The notes below the pieces were generated by a model, which did not search any database, had not been told where the DNA came from, and saw only the letters and a program-made list of their open reading frames with translations. DNA of 64,000 nt from Lonicera japonica (lineage: Eukaryota; Streptophyta; Magnoliopsida; Dipsacales; Caprifoliaceae), in NCBI GenBank assembly GCA_021464415.1, contig CM038467.1, positions 9,565,411 to 9,629,410 of the forward strand. Direction: 5' to 3'. The translations under genes were made by a program, and so were the position numbers. Below are positions 1-12,900 of this stretch, in pieces (the stretch's first letter is position 1; each line of letters starts with the position of its first letter).

Positions 1-970
1 AGTCATTCACCTAAATAATCTGACAAATAAGTCAAATTGAATAAAATGCACAAATTGATGCAACCAGTACTCGGAAGAATTTTGTTTGACCCAGCCCCCA
101 AGTGTATGAATACATCCGGTGATAAAAATTGAAAATTTATAAAAGGCAAAATTTACAATCAAAATATATAAGTTTAAGGGCCGATTTCGAATATGAGTGT
201 AATATAACTTCATCGGGGAGAATCGAGGTGCTAAATAGGATGCTCTATAGTAATACTTTTGCCAACTATGTTACACTTCCAATGCTACGCTATGCCAACT
301 ATTAATTCAAAAAACTCAAACATTAGCTGGTAAAAGTTAAGGACATTCCTTTTGTCGGCGATCAGGATCGTTGATCATATTGTATAGTCCTCCTGTCCTT
401 TAATACTAAAAGAAAAATGACAAGTAGAGGAAATCTGAAGAAAATGAAGAACAAGAGATCCAACTATTGATCTGCATTGGTCCACACAATACAAACGACA
501 ATTTCAATTTGTCTCTTGTAAATAATCACTTTACTCCACACGAGTAAAAGAGTTCCCGTCAACAAACATTTTGCAAAGCTACTGACTGTAAAGACCAAGC
601 TTTTAGAAACGTGCAGTAAAAAATTTAAAGCTTGCAGAACTGAAACAAGCTGTTTAATCTCTTGGCTTCAAATCCCTAGGAGTCTCAAATTGCCTGCAAT
701 AGAGTTAAGACTACAATTGAAATCCCACTTCTGTAGATTGAGGGCATATAACTGACATACAGACCTAACACTCCAACAGTTCCACAACCCGCGAGATATG
801 CAACAACTGAATGGAAATTTCGAAACACAAACTTATTATTAAATTGAAAAGGTTGTTAAAAATTCTGGTATATAGCTAGCAAATAGTCTATCTTTATCTC
901 TATTATATAAGGTTCCTTTTACTGTTACACTAGTAATACAGACCTCTCCATTCCTTTCAACACCATCTAT
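1..970. other. 3' flank of the J-protein gene, no gene seen
   Basis: This stretch is downstream of the J-protein stop codon at 971-973 (minus strand). Its nearer part probably holds the 3' untranslated region of that gene. Open frames here are short, have no family resemblance and lie in AT-rich sequence. No transposon termini or RNA genes were recognised. Confidence 0.5.
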
Positions 971-3900
971 TTACTCTGAGTCAGAATCCGAGAATTGCGC
1001 TTGGACAGCATCTTTTGGTTCCTCATCTGTGATCGAAGGAGGTAGATCTTGCTTTGACAGACTTTTTGGGTGAGATCTTCGCTTTCTTCTTTGATCATCC
1101 TGAAAAATTACATATAGAACTTCATCGCACGGATAAAAGTTTTACAAAGGAAGGAGAATAAGACAACACCAAAAGGAAATGACATGCAACATCTACCATT
1201 CTTATAGCAAAGTCCCTTCCAAGAATCAAGCCTCACAACCAAATTATACACACACATACCCATACATATATACATACAGATATGAAATGAGAGGCCGTAG
1301 ACAAATAATGATGAAATCACAATCTAGAAGCAAAACAGCAATTCCAAAGCCATCACTTACCTTCACATCAGGCTGGATTGAATTATTTGGTTCACTCGGA
1401 CGAGCTGATTGACTTCTCCTCAGCCAAATGCTACCGAATGAGATTAACGCTGCCAAAAGCAAGACTGGCCCAATCCTTGGATCACCCAGCTGATCATAGA
1501 TTTTATTAATGACATTGCCAATCCTGTGCTTCATTTCCATGCTTGAAGACAGAATCTTATCAGTACCTCTTGACCAAATAGGGTCTGCATCCTCAGGAAC
1601 AAGTGGAGGAGTTTTTGTTCTCTGCATCCAGATGGAAAATGCTTAGGTTCCTTACAGCTTCAACATTCCTAGTATAACTACAATGTATTAAAAATGCATA
1701 AATGATCTAGTGAAATGATTTCTGATTCCTTTCAAGGGCTGCTCAAGTTTGATAGTAATCAGGGACAAATGGGTCCCAACTAAGCCTGGCCAGCTTCAGC
1801 CCAGACCGTGAGAAAATTTTATTTGGTTAGTAATTTTCCGTGAGGATCTGTAAGAAAAATGCAACTTCTTTTTCCATCTTGTGAATTTCCTACAATTTGT
1901 AATTTAGAAAAGTAAGTTTGCAGAACATAAAAGAATTGCTGTCTCAACTAATTTGCGAGCAATAAAAAAAAATACATGAAAAGAAAGGAAAATTGAAGGA
2001 ACTAATTTAGCGAAGAAGAAAGCAAGGAAAAAAAGGTTAAAAGCTAAAGGGCTTTGCTTCATTATCTTCCTAGAGTTAAGGTTCTTGCCCTCCTCTAAAT
2101 TTTGTTATTTGCTATGATCTAATAAAATTCGGGGGTTTTCCCTTGTGGTTTTAAAAAAAGGATAAGTAGCTTTGCCGGAAGAAAATTTTCATATAAAGTT
2201 AATTGCTGATCAGAAGAAAAAGGTATCTTCACAAGAGAAGACACTGTAGTCCAGAAAATAAGACCACCAATATTTTGTGCAGAGGTTGGTTAAAGTTAAC
2301 TTACGAAGAAGGGGAGATCTTTGGAGTCGCCGTCTTTGATTACTTGAGACATCCATTGTATGATCTGCCAGCAAAAAATGTCATGACAACCTCGACCAGA
2401 AAAGTGCAGTCATAAAAAGATTGGATTTGTGTTATAGAGAATTAGGTATGACTCCACAATGCAAAGGCACCATAAAATATTATGAATATATTAAATAAGA
2501 AGTGTATGTATACATAGAGAAAATTACACATTACAAACAGAAATTTAGAACCTCCCTGTGCAGTAAACGCAGTTAATTCTGAAAATCCACCAGGCCAAAA
2601 TTACGTGGTTGTCATTGAAAGAAGTTCAAACCTGTGGAATTTCTTCTGAACCGTTGTAAGTTGCCACAAGTTGAGATGTAGGATCCATATCTGTGTTAAG
2701 AACTGCAGCAAAATAACTTTTTGGAACTTCCTCGATCTTCTCACTATCTTCGTCAGTCCTTTTGTAACGTACAATGAACAGCCGTGCTACATCTGTCATA
2801 TCCCTCCTAGGCCCACAAGTTTCAAAGCTGTGTTCCGAATGAAGGTAGAAGGAACAATACCTCTGGACAAGTGAGATTTTTTTAAAACAGCAACATAAGG
2901 TGTTTTGCAATATAAATATTGGTTATCCAAATCTCTAAGCATTCAAAGTTCAAACAGAGAGAATCTCAACATACTTCTATAAGAAATTATGGTGAGAATG
3001 AAATTATACTTCAACTGAATGAAATAATCATTGTAAGCAAGACACAAACCAGTATATTCATGGGTGTCGCTATCAATGGCCATCCAACTCTTTTTCAAAA
3101 GAATGAAACATTCATGCGCCTGTGCTCGGATGGTTCCGCAAACAATTATGTTTCTCAAGTAAATTAGGGTAAATAGATCAAATTAACATGTGAATGGCGA
3201 CTTCCAATTGTTGTATGGAACAAATTTAGTTCTCATTGAGGCACACGATAGTCTGACATGTCGGATCAGATAAGAGATCGACAAGCAGGTCCAAATATGC
3301 AAGTTCATCATATAATTGTAACCAACACTGTATATAGGTTTCTTTTTTCTTTTTCTTTTTTGTTGCAAGGTGGTGTTTCAAAACGCTGAAAGCGGCAATT
3401 TTGAGCTCTCAGTAAAGCCAACAAACTAATGATTAATGAAACACGAGGATGAGGATGAGCTCGCTAAAGGAATGCCCTAACAAAAATAAACTATATGCAC
3501 GATGAGATTTTAATGTTCATGCAAGTTAGGATCGTGGAACAGTACATAGTTGACATGAATTAGGTGAAAAAACGCTGTGTTAATAGAGGCCATTATGGAT
3601 GATATCATACTGGCATATTATCTTCATATAATAAAAATAAAATTTTTTGAAAGGGAAAAACAATATTAATAAACCTTAAAAATGGATCAAATTGGGACTC
3701 AACTAGAGTTTATTACAGAAGAAAGAGAGCAAGGACTATTAGCTTAAGGAAGCTTATAGTGGAATAAAATAGTCCAAATTTTAGTAAACATAAAGAGGGA
3801 AAATTTCTAATGAAATGTGCAAAGAGACAAGTTTGAAAAAGTAACTACTTAATCTCATCTACTTGGGGACAACTACAGGAATCAAATCTCACCATTGAGT

Positions 3901-6900
3901 TATGTCTATGTCCAAGTCTTTGTTACGGTATGCAATCATGCAATTCTATAAAATACAACCACAAGTTAATTTTGGTCTTTCGCAATCCCTAATATCAACG
4001 TCAGTGGCAGTCACGTTGTGAAGGTGATCAGAAGGGGAAAATATCCAGAAGGTTTGACCTGATAGGTTTGGCCTCTTATAGCTTGAGATAAATCCCAAGG
4101 AAGGAAGGATAAGAAGCCTCTTGATACTAAGTTATCAAAAAAAGAAGAAACCAATGACTCGGAAAAGTCTGCTAATGCCAATAGTGGTCCCAAACAAATG
4201 TCCGAATATGACGAGCTTGATATTAAGAAAATTCTATTTAATGCTAAAGCTTTAAACTCTTTAAATTGTGCATTGAGTATGTATGAATATAACAAAATCT
4301 CTAGTTGCAAGACCGCCAAAGAGATTTGGGACAAGCTTGAGGTTGCCTATGAAAGAACTTCTCAAGTCAAAGATGACAATATTAATATGCTTATTCTTGA
4401 TTATGAATTGTTTAAAATGGAGCCTAACGAATCTTTTGCCTCCATGTATAGTAGCTTTTCTATTATTACTAATGATTTGGATCTTCTTGGAAAGGTTTAT
4501 TCTAATGAAGATAAGATAAGGAAAATTCTTAGGATTCTTCCTAAGAAGTGGCGATCAAAAGTGACGGCGATTCAAGAGGCTAAGAATCTTAGGACTCTTA
4601 GTATGGATGAACTCTTAGGTTCTCTCAAAACCCATGAGAAAGAATTAGAAAGAGAAAATGAAGTAAATGCAAAACCGAAAAAGAATCTAACCCTCAAAGC
4701 AAGCTAACATGAGGATGGCATTGAGTCAATGGGAGAAGATGAAAACATAGCATTTCTCTCTAGGAAGTTTAAAAAAAATTTAGCAAAGAAGAAGTACTCT
4801 CAAGAGAAAGTCAACGACAATTCCTCGTCCTCAAAGAACTTTAAAGGTAGATCAATTCAACCAAAAATTGATAACGGGAAAAAAAAGTGCTTTCATTGTC
4901 ATGAACCGGGATATTACAAGTCAAATTGTCCGGTTAGAAGAAATGAGAAAAGAAATAAGAAAGAAAAATTATGTAAGAGATTGAAACATGCACTCAAAGA
5001 ACCTTTAAACGATTCGGAAGAAGACGATTTCGATACCGATTCAAGTGATAAAGAAATGGCATACCTTTGCCTTATAGCAAAAGATGGAGAGGCATGTAAA
5101 TTTTGGCCTCATAGATGAAGCACACTTGGAGTTACTATTTTCTCTCCGTGGCCTTGATCCATTTTTTATGTTACCATAGGGGAGAAAATGTGTGATCAAT
5201 GTTAGTAAGACTTTTAAATACTTTATCTCTTTAACATTCATACTTGTTTTCTTTTGCATGTTATATTTTGTGTATTGACATTTTGTTGAGCCACAAAAAA
5301 AAGGAAACAAAAATGACAAAACAATGTGCAGAAAATTAGACATGGTATAACTTCACGGCTAAAACTGTACTAATTGGCTGAGAACTAGGTATTCTACCAT
5401 ATATTTATGGAAAGCTCTATGTGTCTATTTTCTAACTCAATTTACGGTGCATCAATTGGAGTTTTCTATAAAAAGTTATAGCAATTCTCCCACAAAGGAC
5501 TTAATATTCTAGCAGATTTTTGATGATTCTAGAGCAGCAAAACAGCATGCTATCTTCAAAAACAGCATATTGGCTTAAGCTAAATTTTTTTTCAACAGCT
5601 CAAGACAATCCACTAGGTGATGTGTATGTGAGTCCAATTCACCACAACCATAACCACAATCTCAAGAGTGACTCCTTCGTTTTGATGATATCAAAAAGGG
5701 AAAAATAATGTTTTTGATGTGTGTGAATTTTTAAGCTAATTTTAAATAGTGATAATGGTACACACTCTTAGAACTATGACTATATTTAAGTTTTAACTAT
5801 TAAACTATTACTTTCATTTTATTATTATGCTTGGATTACTTATTATTCCCTATTTTTACTTATATGCATATATTAAGGGGTAGCTTGTTTATTGTTTAAA
5901 AATTTACTTTGTTGACTTAGAAAATCTACTATATATGGAGGCAAGAAATTCATTAGGCTCCATCTTAAATAATTCATAATCATGAACAAGCATATTTATA
6001 TTATCATCTTCAACTTGAGTGGTTCCTTCATAAGTAACCTCAAGTTTGTCCCAAATCTCTTTGACGGTTTTGTAACTAAAGATTTTATTATACTCATCTA
6101 TGCTTAATGCACAATTTAAAGAATTTAAAACTCTAACATTAAATTGAATTTTTCTAATATCATTTTCATTATATTTGGACAATTTCTTAGGAATAGTCCT
6201 TCCATTTTCATCAATTTTGTTAATTTCATATGGTTTTTCAAGTATGACTCCCATTGCTCAAAATCACCGGCTTGCAAAAATATGCTTATTCTACATTGCC
6301 AATAGCTACAGTTTTTGCCATTAAACAATGGTGGTCTAAAGGTAGAAAGACCTTCGGAAAAACCGGTCCCTTAATAAAAAAACATGATCGTAAACTCTAA
6401 GATCGTAAAATCAAAATAAGAGTACAACCTCTGATACCAATTATTGGTCAGAAAACAACCCTAGAAGGGGGCGGTGAATAGGGTTTTAAAAACTTAATGC
6501 GGAATTAAAACGTTTTTAAAATGTTTAAGCAAAGCAACTTAGCTAAGCAACAATATCAAGGAAATAATCAATTTTAAGTAATCAATCCCAAGACAAGCAA
6601 ATAAGCAATCTCAAAATACAAGTAATAATATAACAATAAAAAGAGATCTTAAGTTTAAAAAGATTAAACCAATTTAAAGCTCAAGACTTTTTGTCCTCAT
6701 GGTTCAGTTTTCCAAACCATGCGTCTGCGGTCAGTTAGTTCCCCGAGAATTTCCACTATTCAATCTTCTTTGGGTGAAGATCAAACCTCAATACAAATGT
6801 TGTAATGCACACAACACTCACAATGTAGCTATACCCACTACACTTCTCACAAGATATGCTCTCTTACTCTACAAAGAGACACTCTCTTTTGAAATGAAGA

Positions 6901-9900
6901 ATGATTTGTTTGTGGTGATACACACGATACAATAACTCTCAAGTGTTTACAAGATATGAAAATTATCTCACACTAGAAGTTACCAAGTTTTGATCAAAAA
7001 TATATAACTAAAAAAATGAAATATTGATCAAAATGTGTTCTTAAATCTTTGTATATAGGAATAATAGAGTATTAGAATAATTCAAGGTATGTTAAAACAT
7101 GTCTAGCACCTCATATATATAGCTTGCAAAAGTATATAGCCGTTGGAGGTGATTAAGAAAGGTTTTGGGTCAAAGGTATACATTTTCAAACTTTCCAGCA
7201 GCTAGTTTTGTTAACTAAAAATTCAAATTGTTTTGATAATATCTCCTAATCTAACTGTTGGATCATGCTCAAATTTTAGTCAAAAATGCTAAGAGATGTT
7301 GTCTAACTACTGTAAAATTTTCATAATGATCGAAATCCGGAAAGGCCTCCGTCAGACCGTTAGATCAAAGCTGTGCAAAAACTGAACGAATCTTAAATGT
7401 AAAATAAAAACATTTTTGCAATTTAGCAATTTAGTTCCAAATACAATTCTAATGATTTGTGAACCTCAAAAATATGTTTCTAAAATACCTATTTTTATTA
7501 GAGATTAAAATATGATTATTTAAAATTAATATGAATTTATTTTGAAACTTTGTCTTTGTAAAATGCTGTTTTTCAAATAAATTCAATTTCAAACTTGTTT
7601 GAATCAATCTTTAAAAGATGCATGAATACGTTTGAGTTATAAGGATTTTATCAATAAAGTAACTGTACATAAATTTTAAGCACTTACTCAATTACTGAAA
7701 TAACGAGTCTTCAAATGCTTTGATTTGTTTCTTCGAATTGATCTTAACTTGAAACTTTTTCCTATAAGCTTTTTATATAGTCTTTTGATCATTTATGCTT
7801 CATGATTTGCATTGAGAGATTTGATCTTCCTTGTCTTATCCAATGATCGAATAGTGAAAGAGTGATCATTGTATGGGCCTCCATGAATTAGCTTAAGCCC
7901 GTGTTGCTTCCACACCTTCAATGAACCTCCATAAACACAGGCTCAAGCACACGAATTGAAAGATACTCAGATTCAATTCAAATTCCCGTAGGGTTGATTA
8001 TAAGAGCTCGCGCAAAGAAATTCAAAGAAGCGCTTAATGAGCTGATTCAAGCAACATGGGTTCAAGCTAATTCGTTTAAAGAGTGATAATGGTACACACT
8101 CTTAGAACTATGACTATATTTAAGTTTTAACTATTAAACTATTACTTTCATTTTATTATTATGTTTGGATTACTTATTATTCTCTATTTTTACTTATATG
8201 TATATATTGAGGGGAACTTGTTTATTGTTTAAAAATTTACTCCTCAAAATATTATTATTTATTGATAACACACATTAATTTATTGTCATCATCAAAAAGG
8301 GAGAGATTGTTGACCTAGAAGGTCTTAATCTTATTCTGATAATGACAAAAAGTTAATCATGTGTATTTTACATGTATTTTAAAGGTATTTGGTTTAAACC
8401 GATTTAACAAGCTGCATTGTTTTTCTCGAATTATCCCGAGAACTAAAACCGAAACCTTATCAAATGTATCACCACTTCACGAGATTCTCTCTACTCTAAA
8501 ATGAACTCATACAATTCATAAAGATTAAAGGAATAGATGAAAAGGTTTCAAGGCAAATGATGCAAGTGAAGATCATATTGAAAAAACAAATCAGAGCATT
8601 TGAAGACTCGTTTATTTGATAATTGAGTGAGTTTTAGCACAACTTTGATCTAACGGTGTGATGGAGGCTTTTTCAGATTCCGATCACTTTGAAATTTTTA
8701 CAGTAATTAGACATCTCTTAGCACTTATGACCAAAATTTGAACATGATCCAACGGTCGGATTAAGAGATATGATCAAAACAAATTTGAATTTCTGGTCAA
8801 CAAAACTAGCCGTTGAAAAGTTTGAAAATGTCTACTTTTGACCCAAAACCTTTCTTAATCACCCCCAACGGCCATATACTTTTGCAAACTATATTTAGGA
8901 TGTTCTAAACTCATTTTTACACACTTCAATCCATTCTAATACTTTATATTCATCATCTACTAAGATTGAAGAGATTCAAATCATTCATTAATCATATTTA
9001 TCATTTTGAGCTATATTGTCTTGATTAATTTTGATAACTCTAGTGTGAGCTTCAATTGTATCTTGTAAACACTTGAGAATTATTATTCATTGGTGTGAAT
9101 CACCAATCTTTATTCATCAACTGTGAGATGTTTATCTCATAGAAAAGCAAGAAGGTTAATTCTTGTGTTGAGTGTGGAGAGTAGATTAACATTTGTTGAG
9201 TGTGATGAGTAGAATCACACTTGTAGAGTGTTGTGAGAAGAACAATACCTATTGAGTGTAGAGAGAAAGATTACATTTGTAAAGGTTTGATTTTCACCTG
9301 GAAGAAAATCGGTTTTAGTGGAACTTCTCGGGGCACTATCCAGGCGCAAACGTATGGTCTAAACAACCGAACCGCAAAAACAAAATATCATAATCTCACT
9401 CGGTTCAATCTCCCTAACTCAAGCTCTTTATTTACTTGCATTTATATTTATTGCTTATTCTTGAGATTGATTACTTTGCATATTTATGCATTCTTAAAAC
9501 TTTTCTTGAAACTTTTTAATTCCGCATTAAATTTCAAAAACCCTATTCACCCCCCTAGGGTTATTTTCCAACCAACAACGTGAATGGCGACTTCCAATTG
9601 TTGTATGGAACAAATTTAGTTCTCATTGAGGCACACGATAGTCTGACATGTCGGATTATATAAGAAATCGACAAGCAGGTCCAAATATGCAAGTTCATCA
9701 TATAATTGTAACCAACACTGCATATAGTTTTGTTTTTTTTTTGTCACAAGGTGATGTTTCAAAACGCTGAAAGCGGCAATTTTGAGCTCTCAGTAAAGCC
9801 AACAAACTAATGATTAATGCAACCCAAATAGGATTAGATAAATGGTACAAAAATAAAGGGAAACACGAGGATGAGGATGAGCTCGCTAAAGGAATGCCCT

Positions 9901-12900
9901 AACAAAAATAAACTATATGCATGATGAGATTTTAATGTTCATGTAAGTTAGGATCGTGGAACAGTACATAGTTGACATGAATTAGGTGAAAAGACGCTGT
10001 GTTAATAGAGGCCATTATGAATGATATCATACTGGCATATTATCTTCATATAATAATAAATAAAATATTTCGAAAGGGAAAACAATATTAATAAACCTTA
10101 AAAATGGATCAAATAGGGACTCAACTAGAGTTTATTACAGAATAAAGAGAGCAAGGACTATTAGCTGAAGGAAGCTTATAGTGGAATAAAATAGTCCAAA
10201 TTTTAGTAAACATAAAGAGGGAAAATTTCTAATGAAATGTGCAAAGAGACAAGTTTGAAAAAGTGGTTACTTAATCTCATCTACTTGGGGACAACTACAG
10301 GAATCAAATCTCACCATTGAGTTATGTCTAGGTCCAAGTCTTTGTTACAGTATGCAATCATGCATTTCTATAAAATACAACCACAAGTTAATTTTGGTCT
10401 TCGCAATCCCTAATATCAACGTCAGTGGCAGTCACGTTGTGAAGGTGATCAGAAGGGGAAAATATCCAGAAGGTTTGACCTGATAGGTTTGACCTCTTAT
10501 AGCTTGAGATAAATCCCAAGGAAGGAAGGATAAGAAGCCTCTTGATACTAAGTTATCAAAAAAAGAAGAAACCAATGACTTGGAAGAGTCTGCTAATGCC
10601 AATAGTGGTCCCAACAAGAAGAATATACAAATCAAGGTGCCGCCAACAGAGTGTCGTAATTATTTACTACTAAAAAGTTTGAAACAAAATATCATGATTG
10701 AACAAAAAAAAAGCACACAAAGGATGCAAGATAAACAAGGAAACCCACTCACATTTTGTGCTTCTCCATCAAGCCAAGTAAATGTAAGTCTTTTTTCCTT
10801 CAATGCAATTGCCGATGACGCTGAATCTTGAGGAACGGCATCTACATCATTTGATAGTATTTCTTGGACTCTGCGCATGGTCTTTGATCATATGTAGTTT
10901 AAGGCATTTTATAAACGAGAAAGATTTATTAAACATCGAGAAATAGTTGAATTTAATAAGACATTTCATGAAAATGTTGCATTCCTATACAGGACAAGGT
11001 GTCAGAATTATAAGGGATGAAGTTTCCGGATTTATCTTAAGAGGATATATATTAAACATAGTGTACTAAGTAATAATATATTGGAGGAGATGGCCCTGCT
11101 GGGTATGATATTCCACTTCTTTCTTCCCAACCTTGCTCCTCAGCTCCATCTCCATCTGCATTTTATTCATTTCTCCCCCCCCCCCCCCCCCCCTTTTTGT
11201 TATTCATCCTCTTTCCTTATTTTCGTCAGTAAGTTCCCAAAGCAGCAAAGACCCTAGCGAGTTCATTCAGACCGTATGAACTTACAGAAGACACACCAGT
11301 ACAGTGTGAGCTTGGTTCCAGCGTAGCTCACTATTTGGCTATAGTGCCCTCTTGGTAGGTAGATGGCGGGTGGTGATTAATTTTGGCAGATTTTGAAGTG
11401 ATTGCCTATGCAACATCCCCAACACCCCCACCCCACCCCCCCCCCCCCGGGGTTCAAGTTTTAAATTATTGTCTGATGATTAGCCAGTGAATAAATCAAC
11501 AGAAAGTTCAGTCCAGGGCATTGAGCATTACTTGGTGGTAACATGGTTAGCAGAAGATAAATCAGCAGAGTGCAGCAACAAGGTCAAGTGCTAGAGCTTA
11601 AGAAACATCTATATCATCAGACAACTTCGTGTGAGATAGCTTACTTAACTCTCTTCTAGATGGGATTGAACTTATCAGAGTAGGCATGCATGGACACCAA
11701 CATATGACACAGGGATACGACAAGCTTAAAACAACAGTAGAACAACAGAATTGCCCTCACTTGTCTATTTATTTTATTTTTTGCAATTTGTATGGTTGGG
11801 TTTTATGTGCGAGTTGCTTATTAAGGTTTTTCCTAATAGATTTATAGATTCTAATCTGGCCTATCAATTTTTTAAAAATAAGGAACCAATCCCTGGAAAT
11901 AGTTCCCTGATCATTTCTCTTCCATATGATGTATCCCAAATATCGGAAATAGGTCTTAAAAAATATCTAACAATATTAAATTTAGATATTTGTACTACAA
12001 AAATAAGATATGTTTCCAACTAAGCAGTAACCAATGATGCCTCAACGGTATAGCTGCACTGTTTTTCTGCAAACAATTCCCAAGTAGAGCCACTACTACA
12101 TACAATAACAAAGAAAAGGAACTTACTTCACGCATTTTTTCAAGTTCTGGACTTAGCCGTCCAGCGAGAACAACACAATACCAAACCATGGTATCATTTC
12201 CAGCACGAGAGTAGCCTCGGGCATCACAACCCAGCTCCATTGATGTCACACTCCTCAACTGAGGAAGCACTAAAATCAAGCCATGAAAATCAAAGAAATC
12301 ACTTTTTTTAAACACATAAAAAAAATATCAGCATACATGCGGGCCTTCGAATGTTGAAACAAAGGTCATGTGATGAATAGTGAAATTCCATCTTCCTTGC
12401 AATATAATATTTCAAATTTTGGCCAAAACATCACTAAAATATTAAAAAGATACAGCAAAATCCATCTTCTTTTATATAATTTAAAATTTTGGGTAAAAAT
12501 GTAGCATCTCAACTTTCATCACATGCTGGTAGGACGAGTGTAGTACATCTACATGTTTCAAAAGTTATTTTAAATAACACACTCGGAAAGTGTTAGCCAC
12601 ATTTGTGAGTGTTATTAGTGATTTTCGAGCTAGCTTAAATGCAGTTAATGAAGCATGATGAATAATTGCATTTGTCAACAATCAACATGTCACTACATTC
12701 TATGTTTCGACTATATTTAGGGTTCATTTCAGGTTTTATTTGACGCCCATCGTTTCAATCAATTTTGGTAAAGCAGTAAGATGATATCAATTCACTGAAT
12801 TGATTAGAAAAACTAAATTTCGATCTTTTATTTTATTTGTTCTAAACTTTTTTTGTGTGTGTAGACTGTAGAGGGATGGAGGACAGGCGTAGAACCAACG

